64,000 nt of DNA from JAERML01 sp035687895 (GTDB taxonomy: Bacteria > Bacteroidota > Ignavibacteria > UBA10030 > UBA6906): positions 15,566-79,565 of the forward strand of contig DASRUE010000064.1 in NCBI GenBank assembly GCA_035687895.1, given 5' to 3'. The position numbers and the translations under genes are program-made. A model generated the notes under the pieces. The model saw only the letters and a list, made by a program, of their open reading frames with translations. It was not told the DNA's origin and ran no database searches. Below, in pieces: positions 24,862 through 34,076 of this stretch. Position 1 is the stretch's first letter. Each line of letters opens with the position of its first letter.

Positions 24862-26232
24862 CTAGAGCGGTGCAAATCGAGCCGTGAAGTGCCGCAGGAC
24901 GGGAGCCTCCTCAATGATTTTGTAACCATGGAGAGATTGACGGCGCTGGAACGCCTCAACAACAACTTCGATCACATAATCAATGTGACTTTGCGTGTAC
25001 ACCCTCCGGGGTATGGCAAGTCTTACCAGTTCCATGCGCGCTGGAATGAGCTTGCCATCATTCCCGTACTTGCCGAACATAACGCTTCCAATCTCTACTG
25101 ATCTGATGCCCCCGAGTCGGAAGAGCTCAACAACGAGAGCCTGACCAGGATATTGGTCTGGAGGAATGTGAGAAAGAAATGCCTTGGCATTCAGATAAAT
25201 GGCATGCCCACCAGGCGGCCGTAGAATAGGGACACCCGCTTCGACCAAGCGCTCACCAAGATATTCCACAGACCGGATGCGGTACTGCAAATAGTGTTCG
25301 TCTAACACTTCATCAAGACCCTGAGCGATTGCCTCAAGGTCACGACCTGCCAATCCACCATATGTTGTGAAACCTTCCGTCATGATCAGGAGGTTACGAG
25401 CACCAAAAGCCAGCTTATCGTCATTCATCGCAAGAAAGCCGCCCATATTCACGAGGCCATCTTTCTTTGCGCTCATGGTGGCTCCGTCTGCGTACGAGAA
25501 CATTTCGCGTACTATCTCAGAAATTGCTTTTGTCGCGTAGCCTTCTTCTCTGCGCTTGATGAAGTATGCATTCTCTGCAAACCGGCAAGCATCCAGAAAG
25601 AGAGGAATGCCGTATTTGCTGCACACTCTTTTTGTTTCCCGAATATTCTGCATTGCAACCGGTTGACCGCCGCCGGAATTATTGGTGATTGTGATCATGC
25701 AAAGGGGGATACGCTCGCTCCCTACCTTCTTGATGAACTCTTCCAGAGCAATCACATCCATATTTCCTTTGAAGTCGGCGATAATCTCGGGATCCTTTCC
25801 GATTTCTATCGGAAGGTCTACCGCTTCAGCTCCCGTGAATTCAACATTAGCCCGGGTGGTATCAAAATGGGAGTTGTTCGGAATGTACTTCCCTTTCCCA
25901 CCCACGAGGCTGAATAAGATTTTTTCGGCTGCTCTCCCTTGGTGTGTCGGAACAATGTAGGTGAAGCCCGTCAACTCTCTCACTTTTTTCTCGAATCGGA
26001 AGAAACTACGGGCGCCCGCATACGATTCATCCCCCTCCATCATCCCTGCCCATTGCTTCGCGCTCATGGCAGACGTGCCGCTGTCCGTCAACAGATCGAT
26101 CAGCACATCGTCAGAAGGAATGAGGAACATGTTGTAGTCTGCTCGCTTTAAGACGGCTGTACGCTCGTCCACAGTGGTGAACCGGATTGGCTCGACCGAT
26201 TTGATTTTGAAGGGTTCTATGATCGTTTTCAT
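24862..26232 (-). CDS. tnaA: Tryptophanase (PLP-dependent beta-eliminating lyase)
   Basis: A 456-residue PLP enzyme that splits L-tryptophan into indole, pyruvate and ammonia. The pyridoxal lysine is Lys257 in MSAKKDG. The family also contains tyrosine phenol-lyase, and two specificity positions decide between them: phenol-lyase has Thr124 and Arg381, while this protein has Asp124 (HFDTT) and Ile381 (SVEIGS), the tryptophanase pattern. The end VLRHFTARFAPL is conserved. No tnaB permease gene is adjacent and no Trp-containing leader peptide was found upstream, so regulation differs from E. coli. Confidence 0.87.
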   Translation of the reverse strand: MKTIIEPFKIKSVEPIRFTTVDERTAVLKRADYNMFLIPSDDVLIDLLTDSGTSAMSAKQWAGMMEGDESYAGARSFFRFEKKVRELTGFTYIVPTHQGRAAEKILFSLVGGKGKYIPNNSHFDTTRANVEFTGAEAVDLPIEIGKDPEIIADFKGNMDVIALEEFIKKVGSERIPLCMITITNNSGGGQPVAMQNIRETKRVCSKYGIPLFLDACRFAENAYFIKRREEGYATKAISEIVREMFSYADGATMSAKKDGLVNMGGFLAMNDDKLAFGARNLLIMTEGFTTYGGLAGRDLEAIAQGLDEVLDEHYLQYRIRSVEYLGERLVEAGVPILRPPGGHAIYLNAKAFLSHIPPDQYPGQALVVELFRLGGIRSVEIGSVMFGKYGNDGKLIPARMELVRLAIPRRVYTQSHIDYVIEVVVEAFQRRQSLHGYKIIEEAPVLRHFTARFAPL

Positions 26233-26277
26233 GGCAAAATGAAGGATGGATTAATGAATACGCAAAGAACGAGGCAT

Positions 26278-26305
26278 CATATAGTGATGGGGGGTTGCTG
26301 AACAA
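26278..26305 (-). promoter_or_regulatory. Weak candidate promoter for tnaA
   Basis: On the minus strand TTGTTC (26305-26300), 16-bp spacer, TATATG (26283-26278), about 45 bp before the ATG. Confidence 0.3.
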
Positions 26306-26405
26306 ATCTACAGGACCGGCTCCTCTATTGCAAGGGTGTCAGCGCTCACTTGAACAGAATGTTGATTTCCCTTACTTTGAAAACAAGCATTCAGGAAAAG
26401 GAGAC

Positions 26406-26951
26406 GTGAAACTTTTCAGAAAACAGCATCGTCCTGAGGATCTTGGTGGCATGATCTACGAGGCGCTCCGCTCGGGTATGGAATCAGGGGGTGATCTCTC
26501 GATGAACGGATTCCTACGGAGTCTTGATCGGGGCCCCGCAGAACTCGACGAGCAGTACGTCGGAGAGATCATGGTAGGCCTTATGTTTGGCGCGGCCCTT
26601 GCAATTGAGCGGTCTGCCTCTTTACGGGTTGCCGAACAAATCGACTCGGGAATGAAAACTGAGTTTTTCAGCCATATCATGGAACAGGGGGCCTCCGCCG
26701 TGGAAAAGGCGGAATGGGAGGCTGTCATCGCCGATCACTTCCTAGCATACCGTCAATGCCTCGAGGATTATTCAGGCTTCGAACCACCCTGGAAAGTAGG
26801 GCGACAATTCTATTGGAATCTTATTGGCAGCGAGGAGTATAACGCGATGGCGATCAAGATTGCCACGCTCTACATGCTCACTGCACGGGATGTCTCCCAG
26901 GACCTGCTCAACGAATACGGTCCTACTCTGCTTGTGGAAAAAGGGATCTGA
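26406..26951 (+). CDS. Hypothetical soluble protein, about 181 aa
   Basis: I do not recognise this protein. It is acidic, helix-rich and soluble, with no signal peptide, Cys pair or membrane segment; notable stretches are LGGMIYEALRSGMESGG and EYNAMAIKIATLYMLTARD. The frame is open from a TTG at 26295, but GTG 26406 follows purine-rich AGGAAAAGGAG and is my preferred start. It is divergent from tnaA and its stop lies inside the hairpin that ends the opposite gene. Confidence 0.6.
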   Translation: MKLFRKQHRPEDLGGMIYEALRSGMESGGDLSMNGFLRSLDRGPAELDEQYVGEIMVGLMFGAALAIERSASLRVAEQIDSGMKTEFFSHIMEQGASAVEKAEWEAVIADHFLAYRQCLEDYSGFEPPWKVGRQFYWNLIGSEEYNAMAIKIATLYMLTARDVSQDLLNEYGPTLLVEKGI

Positions 26952-26962
26952 GAAAGAGATCC
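26936..26962 (-). terminator. Terminator of the anchored peroxiredoxin gene
   Basis: On the minus strand GGATCT/AGATCC (26962-26944, 7-nt loop) is followed by CTTTTTCC, just after the stop at 26967. The hairpin overlaps the end of the convergent plus-strand gene. Confidence 0.5.
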
Positions 26963-26966
26963 TTCC

Positions 26967-27509
26967 TCACCTCAAACCCTCAAGGGTCGCGAGCACACCT
27001 TCAACGTGCTTTTCAATCAGAATTTCGTGGTGAAAAACTCCACGAACAATCCCCTCTTTATCGATCACATACGTAACTCTCTTCGGTGGCAGTAGGCGTC
27101 CTCCCGGACGGGTGGCTCCATATGCGCTGGCAATCTCTGCAGTCGTATCACTGATAAGTGGAAACGGGAGATTGTACTTTTCGACAAATTGACTGTGCGA
27201 GCGCTCGGGATCGCGGCTCACACCGAACATTACGGCGCCCATGTCGGCAATATGAGAGTAGTTGTCACGGTATGAGCAAACCTGTTTCGTGCAGCCCCGA
27301 GTGAAATCCTTAGGATAGAAGAACAGGACAACGTGTTTCTTGCGTCTGAAATTGCCAAGCGAAACCACTTCCCCACCGCTGAGACGTGCGACAAACTGCG
27401 GGGCGGTGTCGCCAACGCTCAAGAGGCCGGTACGTTCTTCCAGCATAACCATGCCTCCGGCTATGAGAAGAATGATGAGAAGTCCGAAGATCAACCGTTT
27501 ACGTTTCAC
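26967..27509 (-). CDS. Membrane-anchored BCP-type peroxiredoxin
   Basis: A 180-residue peroxiredoxin: an N-terminal basic start and membrane helix (MKRKRLIFGLLIILLIAGGM) precede a thioredoxin-fold domain with FYPKDFTRGCTKQVC (peroxidatic Cys73, second Cys78). The domain faces the periplasm. GTG 27509 was chosen because it overlaps the RND gene stop by 11 bp and makes a clean signal anchor; a TTG at 27566 would add 19 residues of Pro/Arg-rich sequence. It is the last gene of the efflux operon, which suggests peroxide defence coupled to envelope stress (inference). Confidence 0.83.
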   Translation of the reverse strand: MKRKRLIFGLLIILLIAGGMVMLEERTGLLSVGDTAPQFVARLSGGEVVSLGNFRRKKHVVLFFYPKDFTRGCTKQVCSYRDNYSHIADMGAVMFGVSRDPERSHSQFVEKYNLPFPLISDTTAEIASAYGATRPGGRLLPPKRVTYVIDKEGIVRGVFHHEILIEKHVEGVLATLEGLR

Positions 27510-30500
27510 TGCCCGTCCCGGCGCCGGAGGCAGAGGTGGCAGGTCCCTTACTCGTGATCGATCCAAGCCGATTCCTCACATCACGCAGGCGACCCTTGAG
27601 CGCGATCCCCCACGACTCGAACAACGAATAGAACGTGGGGATCACTACCAGAGTCAGGAAGGTCGAGACCGTCAAGCCGGAAATTATCGAGATGCCCAAC
27701 GGGCGCCAGAAGTCGGCGCTCTCTGCACCGATCACAAAATGGAATTTCCTCCAATCAAAGTCGAATCCTGTGGCAAGGGGGAGGATTCCAAGGACGGTCG
27801 TGGCTGCAGTGAGTAGAACCGGGCGGAGTCTCGTTCTGCCTGCTTCCACAAGCGCTTCGTCGAGTGTTAGGCCGGATTCACGAAGGTGCTTCATGAAGTC
27901 AAGCAATACAATGGCATTCTTCACAACGATACCAGAGAGAGCTATTACACCAATGCCGGTCATGATGATGCTGAACGGCGTCAATGTCGCCAGCAATCCT
28001 ATGAACACACCTACGAGCGACAAGGGAACGGACAGCATGATGACAAACGGGACCTTGATGGAATTGAATTCCATCACAAGGATGAGAAACACCATCAGCA
28101 GGGTAATCACGAGAGCCTGAGTCAGAAAAGCTGCAGCCTTCTGTTGTTCTTCATCCTCGCCGGAGTATTTGATCGTGTAACCACCGGGCAAGTCAAACTG
28201 CGCCAGGGAGGACTTGACGTCCTGCAGCACTTCCGATGCAAGTCTCCCCTGGACATCGCCAGTGATCGTGATGACCCGCTTCTGATCTTTTCGTTGGATA
28301 TCGGCTAGACCCGCCGTCTTTCGGATCGTAGCGACGCTGACCAGCGGGACCGAAACGAGCTTGCCTTGCTTGTTCATGAATGTAATCATCAGATTCTCCA
28401 GATCCGCCGGCGAAGATCGTTGATTCCCCTGTAACCGGACACGGATCTTGTACTCGTCTTCACCGAGACGATACTTTGATGCCTCCGTACCATTGATTGC
28501 TGATCGCACAGTGTTGGCGACCTGGTCGGTATTCATCCACAACAACGCTGCTTTTTCACGGTCCACCTCGACTTCGATTTCCGGCTTTCCGGCATTGTAG
28601 TCATCCTTGACATCAACGAGATTGGAGATTTGTTTGATTTGTCCCTGGATGCGAGAACTCAGCGCAGCAAGCTGCGCGTAGTCTTCGCCTGCAATTTCAA
28701 TGCTCACCGGGGCCCCCACAGGGGGTCCCATGGCCTGTTTGCTCACCTTGATATCAGCACCCGGGATTCCGGTCGAATGGTTGCGGATTTCATCGATTGT
28801 CTGGAAACTGCTTTGCTTTCGCTTGGACTTCTCGAAAAAGTTTACTGCAATCTGTCCCTTATTAGAGGTCCCCTGTCCCCCGAAATCAAACGGATTGTCC
28901 GAGGTGCCGACGCTCGTCACGACGAACTCCATGTCGTTCTTGCCAGGCACGTTGCGGAAACGTTCCTCAAGCTCGTGAGCAATTTTATTGGTCACCTCCA
29001 GAGATGTCCCCGAAGGAGCTTCTATGGTCACATTCGCCATGTTCGGTTGTGTATTCGGGAAGAACACGATGCCTTTATTGAGAAGTCCGAAGAGGGCGGT
29101 GATCAAGACAAGAACGCCCATCGAAGCCAGGATTGTTGTCCCCTTGCGCTGGAGAGCCCACCGAAGAGTGCCAGCGTACGTTTCTTGTGCCCAGGGGAAA
29201 AACCGCTCGTCGACTTTGTGGTAGATGATCGTGATCGGATTATACCTTTTGTACCAGTGGGGGTGTTCAAGGTTCTCTTTTGCCTTCCGGATTTCCTTTT
29301 TATAGTTGATCCACTGAGCACCCTGGACAGGGCTTATCACAAACGCTACAAATAGAGAGGCACCCAGTGTATAGATCAAAGTCAGTGGGAGGTACTTCAT
29401 GAAGTCACCAACCACACCCGGCCAGAACAGGAGCGGGACAAACGCCGCAAGTGTGGTGACTGTTGACGTGATGATGGGAACCGAAACCTCCGCCGTCCCG
29501 TCCTTGGCCGCATGGATGGGGTCCTTGTCGTATGTTTGTTGATGCCGGTAAATGTTCTCAATCACCACGATAGCATCGTCCACGAGGATCCCCAAAACAA
29601 GCACCAGTCCGAAGAGAACCACAAAGTTCAGCGTAATACCGACGAGACCGAGAATGATGAACCCGATGAACATGGAGAGTGGAATCGCGGTGGAGATGAG
29701 AAGCGAGTTCTTGAATCCGAAAAACATGAAAAGGAGCACCACAACAAGGAACATCCCGGTCATAATGCTGTTTTCCAACTCTCCCACCATGCGAGCAATG
29801 GTGATGGACTGGTCGTTGGAGATTGTCAACGTCACTCCTGGGGGCAACGCGGGGCGTGTTTCGTTCACGATCTTTTTCACTTCGCCGGCAATCCGGACGA
29901 GATTCTCTCCTGCGCGCTTGCGCACTGCAAGCGTCACAACCTCCTCGTCGTTCAATCGTGCATATGTAAGTCTATCTTCAAACGAGTACTCAACACTCGC
30001 CACGTCCCGGACATAGATCGGCTTTCCATTCTGGAGCTTGACGATGATGCCCTCGATCGGTCCGACCTGCTTATATTCACCAGGGACCCTTACAGAGAAA
30101 TTTGTCGTTTCGTTGTCAATCGATCCACCCGGTATCGAGACGTTCTCTCCTTTGATAGCGTTGACGAGGTCATCGAAACTGATCTTGTAGCCATTCAAAA
30201 GGGTCACATCGCAGTTCACCTGGACCTCCGGTTCGAGCCCTCCATTCAGATCTGCGCGCAATACACCGGGGATCGCTTCAAACTTGTCCTGCAAATTCTC
30301 GGCGATTTTCTTGAGCCTCGCGATACCAAAATTCCCCCCGACATTCACATACATGATGGGGAATTCGCTGAAGTTAATTTCCGACACAACCGGATCGAGG
30401 ACGTCGGACGGAAGTTCCGGACGAGTCGAATTCACTTCGTCCCTGACGCGCCGGAGGGCCTCATCAATATCGACCCCAACAGTGAACTCCACCCGCACTG

Positions 30501-30774
30501 TTGAGAGCCCTTCCTTCGAGGCTGACGTGATCTGCTTGATGTCTTTCAGAGACTTCAGGTTCCGTTCAAGCGGTTGCGTGACGAGTCCCTCCACGTCGGA
30601 AGGTGCTACACCAACATACGGCGTGGAAACAATCACCAAAGGAATCGTGATATCCGGCGCCGCTTCGCGCGGTAACTCACTATATGAATTCCATCCCACG
30701 ATCACGATAATCGCTATCAGGATGTACACCGCAACTCGATTGTCAACGGCGAGATTCGAAATACGCATATACAT
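27499..30774 (-). CDS. RND efflux transporter, AcrB/HAE1-like permease
   Basis: A 1091-residue inner-membrane pump with twelve helices and two large periplasmic loops. ISNLAVDNRVAVYILIAIIVI is the usual N-terminus; LVLVLGILVDDAIVVIENIYRH in helix 4 carries the Asp-Asp proton-relay pair; IALSGIVVKNAIVLLDF is the second-half counterpart. It exports drugs, detergents or metabolites using the proton gradient, with the adaptor and TolC genes upstream. The length is at the long end for the family. Confidence 0.94.
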   Translation of the reverse strand: MYMRISNLAVDNRVAVYILIAIIVIVGWNSYSELPREAAPDITIPLVIVSTPYVGVAPSDVEGLVTQPLERNLKSLKDIKQITSASKEGLSTVRVEFTVGVDIDEALRRVRDEVNSTRPELPSDVLDPVVSEINFSEFPIMYVNVGGNFGIARLKKIAENLQDKFEAIPGVLRADLNGGLEPEVQVNCDVTLLNGYKISFDDLVNAIKGENVSIPGGSIDNETTNFSVRVPGEYKQVGPIEGIIVKLQNGKPIYVRDVASVEYSFEDRLTYARLNDEEVVTLAVRKRAGENLVRIAGEVKKIVNETRPALPPGVTLTISNDQSITIARMVGELENSIMTGMFLVVVLLFMFFGFKNSLLISTAIPLSMFIGFIILGLVGITLNFVVLFGLVLVLGILVDDAIVVIENIYRHQQTYDKDPIHAAKDGTAEVSVPIITSTVTTLAAFVPLLFWPGVVGDFMKYLPLTLIYTLGASLFVAFVISPVQGAQWINYKKEIRKAKENLEHPHWYKRYNPITIIYHKVDERFFPWAQETYAGTLRWALQRKGTTILASMGVLVLITALFGLLNKGIVFFPNTQPNMANVTIEAPSGTSLEVTNKIAHELEERFRNVPGKNDMEFVVTSVGTSDNPFDFGGQGTSNKGQIAVNFFEKSKRKQSSFQTIDEIRNHSTGIPGADIKVSKQAMGPPVGAPVSIEIAGEDYAQLAALSSRIQGQIKQISNLVDVKDDYNAGKPEIEVEVDREKAALLWMNTDQVANTVRSAINGTEASKYRLGEDEYKIRVRLQGNQRSSPADLENLMITFMNKQGKLVSVPLVSVATIRKTAGLADIQRKDQKRVITITGDVQGRLASEVLQDVKSSLAQFDLPGGYTIKYSGEDEEQQKAAAFLTQALVITLLMVFLILVMEFNSIKVPFVIMLSVPLSLVGVFIGLLATLTPFSIIMTGIGVIALSGIVVKNAIVLLDFMKHLRESGLTLDEALVEAGRTRLRPVLLTAATTVLGILPLATGFDFDWRKFHFVIGAESADFWRPLGISIISGLTVSTFLTLVVIPTFYSLFESWGIALKGRLRDVRNRLGSITSKGPATSASGAGTGSET

Positions 30775-30795
30775 TTCTATGGATTTAGAAACCAG

Positions 30796-31857
30796 TTAGC
30801 GGGCTACCACAACAGTTTGCCCGTCCGCAACATTTTGGTAACCGGAAGTGATAACCCGATCACCAATTTCGAGCCCCGCGAGGATTTCCACCTTACCTTC
30901 CCCGTGGCCACCGAGCTGGACGGATCGCTCGACCGCCCTGCCATCCTTCACAAGATAGACAACAAACTTTTGACGGTCCACCTGTTGAATGATGTCGCCA
31001 TCGACCAGCAGAGCTTTCTTTTTCATGGACTGCAAGACAAACACCCTGCCGATCATCTCCGGCTTCAGTTTTCTGCCCGGGTTCGAGATCACCACTTCCA
31101 CAGGGAATGTCCTGTTATCCGGCGACACGGTTGCGCCGATATAACTGATCCGCCCGGAGAATTCCTCTTCCGGATAGGCCAATACAGTCATTGTCACAGG
31201 GGTCCCGAGCGTGATGCTTCCCGCGTAGCGTTCTGGGACATTGATGAGGATTTTGACCTGGCTTATATTCACTACGCGAGCGATTGGAACTCCCGCCTGC
31301 GCCATTTCACCTTCATCAACGAAACGGTCATCGAGGATCCCCCCCACCGGGCTCCGGATTTGTGTCCGCTCCAGGCGTGCACGCATCATTTCCGCCTGTG
31401 CCTTTGCCGCATCGCGTCCATACTCGGAGGTCTTCACTTGCCATTCACTGACTCCCTGTTCAGCGAACACTGAACGTTGTTTCTGATACGTCAACTCAGT
31501 TGTCTTGTACTGGGCGTCGGCTGCCTCATAGTTGGGACGAAGCACGTCATCTTTCATCGTCACCAGAACATCGTTCTTCTTTACATAGTGGCCCTTCGAC
31601 ACCTTCCATTCATTGACCACACCTCCTTCTTCCGGACTGATCATCACGTCCTCGTATGCCTTAACAATGCCGGTTAGTTGGATCCGTTCCGTGAAAGCCT
31701 CAGGAACAAGTTCGTACACCGAAACGGTAACTGCCCGTTCGTTGCTCTTGTTTGTAGTTGAGGTCTCGTCTGCATTCGAATCGCCGCACCCCAGTGAAGA
31801 ACATGCAATCAAGGTGCCGGCGAGAGCAGGTACAATCAAATTGAAGTGGTACTTCAT
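30796..31857 (-). CDS. RND periplasmic adaptor (membrane fusion) lipoprotein
   Basis: A 353-residue MFP subunit. The start MKYHFNLIVPALAGTLIAC ends in a lipobox (L-I-A-C), so it should be lipidated. A coiled-coil hairpin (about 90-150), a lipoyl/biotinyl-like barrel (SPEEGGVVNEW and RSPVGGILDD) and a beta-barrel domain with the LAGLEIGDRVITSGYQNV end follow. ATG 31857 was chosen on the signal sequence; ATG 31884 overlaps the TolC stop (ATGA) and adds nine residues. Confidence 0.9.
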   Translation of the reverse strand: MKYHFNLIVPALAGTLIACSSLGCGDSNADETSTTNKSNERAVTVSVYELVPEAFTERIQLTGIVKAYEDVMISPEEGGVVNEWKVSKGHYVKKNDVLVTMKDDVLRPNYEAADAQYKTTELTYQKQRSVFAEQGVSEWQVKTSEYGRDAAKAQAEMMRARLERTQIRSPVGGILDDRFVDEGEMAQAGVPIARVVNISQVKILINVPERYAGSITLGTPVTMTVLAYPEEEFSGRISYIGATVSPDNRTFPVEVVISNPGRKLKPEMIGRVFVLQSMKKKALLVDGDIIQQVDRQKFVVYLVKDGRAVERSVQLGGHGEGKVEILAGLEIGDRVITSGYQNVADGQTVVVAR

Positions 31858-31880
31858 TTTACCATTGTCTCCAAGGATGA

Positions 31881-33257
31881 TCATTCTGTGTCCTCGTCAG
31901 TTTCTTCGATGACATACTCGGGCAGCCTGCCCAGCATTTGCTCGAGTTCCGCTGTTGCTGTGAGATGCTCGTAGATTGCTTCTATCCTGTTTACCCTTGC
32001 CCGCGTCAAACCCAATTGAGCATCGTTCACTTCCAATTGAATGCCTAACCCATTTGCAAACCTCGACGAGGCGATCCGGTACCCTCTTTCTGCCTGTTCT
32101 ACGGTTCTCCCTTGAGCGGCGATCCTTTGCCTAGCTTGTCGGATCTGGAGAACTAAAGACTCAGCAGATGTCTGCAAGCGAATTTCCATACCATTGATTG
32201 CCTCTTGTGACTTGCGCAGGTCGAGTTCAGCCTGCTCCACGCGGGCGTTGGTCTGCAATCCGCTGAAGATGTTCATTGAAAGAGAGAGCCCGATCTGGGA
32301 GCTCGCAATGAAATCTCCTGTCGAAAAGTTGAACATGTTGTTCTGTGCCGTGTACTGGTAATTGCCAAATGCCGAGAGTCGGGGAAGGTAGCTCGACCTT
32401 TCGACGGAGATGACAGCATCGCTCACCTCTGTCTGGTACCGCATGGCAGCAAGGGAAGGATTCGTCTTCACCACCCGCTCCACCACTGACTCCAACTGGA
32501 ATTCGACGGTCGTATCGGCTTCAAGCACTCCGTGGATTTCCAACCTGGAAATGTATGGGGCACCGATCATAGACTTGAGGTTATTGAGTGCAAGGCTGTA
32601 TGCATTCTCCACTCTCAGAAGCTCCGGGTGAAGGTTATCCAATGCAACTGCCGCGCGGAGCTCATCATACTCAGACACTAGTCCCGATGCCGCAAGGAGT
32701 CGTGTGTTCTGGTAATTCTCCTCCGCGTTGGTGAGGTTCTGCCGAATCATCTTCAGAACCTCCCCCGCCACGAGGACACTGTAGAACGCTTTCTTTGCTG
32801 CGGTAATCGTCTCCAGGCACTTTGCGCGGTAAACCTCTTCCGCGGCTTTCGAGTAGATCCGGGCAGTCCCCACGCCAACGAATACCGATGAATTGAAGAG
32901 AACCTGTTCGGCACTCACAGTCATGTCGAATGCATGCGTGGAGCCTATTTCTATTGCACTGACGCGGTCGCTCCCGGGGTTTGCAAAGTCCGGAAGAAAG
33001 AACACCGGTTTCTTGAGCGCCCGCGTATAGCGCGCGCTCAGATCAATCTTGGGGAGGGCATATCCCCATGCTTCTCGCACTCGTGCGGATGCACGCTGCA
33101 CCTCAAGCCGCGCTGAGGTCAAATCATGATTGTTGCGCAATGCGGTCTGAACAACTCCCTCAAGTGTGTAGACGTTCGAGGAGTCTGGTCCCTCGGCCAA
33201 CGATATCGCAACAAAGAAAAGAGAAATGCTAATCGAGTATGAACTGGTACGCCACAT
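31881..33257 (-). CDS. TolC family outer membrane protein
   Basis: A 458-residue outer-membrane efflux protein with a signal peptide (WRTSSYSISISLFFVAISLA) and two repeats of long helical and strand segments, e.g. LARLSAFGNYQYTAQNN-like strand and IGLSLSMNIFSGLQTNARVEQ. It forms the outer-membrane tunnel for the RND pump encoded downstream. ATG 33257 fits the signal peptide. Preceded by a promoter and an inverted repeat, and by a divergent-looking but same-strand TetR gene. Confidence 0.9.
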   Translation of the reverse strand: MWRTSSYSISISLFFVAISLAEGPDSSNVYTLEGVVQTALRNNHDLTSARLEVQRASARVREAWGYALPKIDLSARYTRALKKPVFFLPDFANPGSDRVSAIEIGSTHAFDMTVSAEQVLFNSSVFVGVGTARIYSKAAEEVYRAKCLETITAAKKAFYSVLVAGEVLKMIRQNLTNAEENYQNTRLLAASGLVSEYDELRAAVALDNLHPELLRVENAYSLALNNLKSMIGAPYISRLEIHGVLEADTTVEFQLESVVERVVKTNPSLAAMRYQTEVSDAVISVERSSYLPRLSAFGNYQYTAQNNMFNFSTGDFIASSQIGLSLSMNIFSGLQTNARVEQAELDLRKSQEAINGMEIRLQTSAESLVLQIRQARQRIAAQGRTVEQAERGYRIASSRFANGLGIQLEVNDAQLGLTRARVNRIEAIYEHLTATAELEQMLGRLPEYVIEETDEDTE

Positions 33258-33340
33258 TGTGATCGATGAGTATGAGAAAGAGATGAGGGTCGCGTGGTTT
33301 TCGGGGTTACAGCCACCCACTGCGGCTCAATGAAGAACGG

Positions 33341-33369
33341 TCAGTACTAAAGGAGAGTAGGTATGTCAA
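33341..33369 (-). promoter_or_regulatory. Candidate promoter of the efflux operon
   Basis: On the minus strand a perfect -35 TTGACA (33369-33364), 17-bp spacer, and weak -10 TACTGA (33346-33341), between the TetR stop and TolC start. Confidence 0.4.
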
Positions 33370-33371
33370 GA

Positions 33372-33402
33372 GAATTGAGCGGCAGTTCCGCCACCTCAAT
33401 TC
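33372..33402. repeat. 31-bp inverted repeat, possible TetR-type operator
   Basis: GAATTGAG (33372-33379) and CTCAATTC (33395-33402) are perfect 8-bp arms with a partly symmetric centre. The repeat touches the TetR stop codon and lies two bases upstream of the TTGACA of the efflux promoter. No T-run follows on the minus strand, so a terminator is less likely than a protein-binding site. Confidence 0.5.
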
Positions 33403-34030
33403 AAGGAAGAGACGCCCCCTCAAAGAACAAACGAACAAGAAAACCTGCCTCGCGCTCAGAATCAAGCGTTCGGAGCCCCTTCGCTTCAAAAAAGCATCGC
33501 ATTGCACTGTTATGGACCATCGAGACGAAGGCCTGGGCAAGGTCGTCCGGATTCTCCCTAATCAACCGCTTACGGGAGATGTCTTTTTTCACAAGGGCGC
33601 TGAGCATATTCGCTATCCGGTGTACACGCTCATGAATGGCAGCAATCCTCTGCTGCTCCTCCTCGAGTTGCATCCGATTCATTTCCCGCGCGATAATGCG
33701 GAGGAGATCTTCATTGGTCTTGTAATACTCCATCATCCGGGTCGCATAACTATGGAAGGCATCACGGGTTGTTCCTCCAGCGGCGATGGCCCCTTCTGCC
33801 ACATGTACCATGTCGTCCAGCAATTCTTCCACAATGTGCTGGAACAATTCATCCTTGCTCTGGAAATAGTTGTACAGTGTCCCCTTTGCGAACTCTGCTC
33901 TCTCGGCAATTTCATCGAGCGTGGCATGACTATACCCCCGCTGAGCGAACACTTGCCGTGCAGCAACAAGGATCTCTGCCCGCTTGGCAATCCGTTCCCG
34001 CTCTTTCCGTATCAGTGGCTGCTCCATCAT
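33401..34030 (-). CDS. TetR/AcrR family transcriptional regulator
   Basis: A 209-residue repressor with an N-terminal helix-turn-helix: AARQVFAQRGYSHATLDEIA and AERAEFAKGTLYNYFQSKDEL are the classic TetR signature. The C-terminal helices form an unknown ligand pocket. Likely represses the TolC-adaptor-RND genes just downstream. ATG 34030 follows GAGG by eight bases; the frame runs 24 codons further upstream but that part overlaps the promoter candidate. Confidence 0.9.
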   Translation of the reverse strand: MMEQPLIRKERERIAKRAEILVAARQVFAQRGYSHATLDEIAERAEFAKGTLYNYFQSKDELFQHIVEELLDDMVHVAEGAIAAGGTTRDAFHSYATRMMEYYKTNEDLLRIIAREMNRMQLEEEQQRIAAIHERVHRIANMLSALVKKDISRKRLIRENPDDLAQAFVSMVHNSAMRCFFEAKGLRTLDSEREAGFLVRLFFEGASLP

Positions 34031-34076
34031 GTCTCGATCCTCTTGGATGAACAAGCCGGTCACCCGATCAACTAAA

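Noticed and set aside
24862..26232. Tyrosine phenol-lyase as alternative identity
   Set aside because: Residues at 124 (Asp) and 381 (Ile) match tryptophanase, not phenol-lyase (Thr and Arg).
26233..26300. Possible tnaC-like leader before tnaA
   Set aside because: The only short frame on the minus strand here (MMPRSLRIH) has no Trp, so it is not a TnaC equivalent.
28630..29355. 241-aa open frame on the plus strand
   Set aside because: Also antisense within the RND gene; a shadow frame.
29512..30504. 330-aa open frame on the plus strand
   Set aside because: Antisense to the RND permease gene, whose protein is clearly real; composition is unlike a protein and no ribosome site is seen.
33512..34075. 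187-aa plus-strand frame over the TetR gene
   Set aside because: Antisense to a clear TetR protein.
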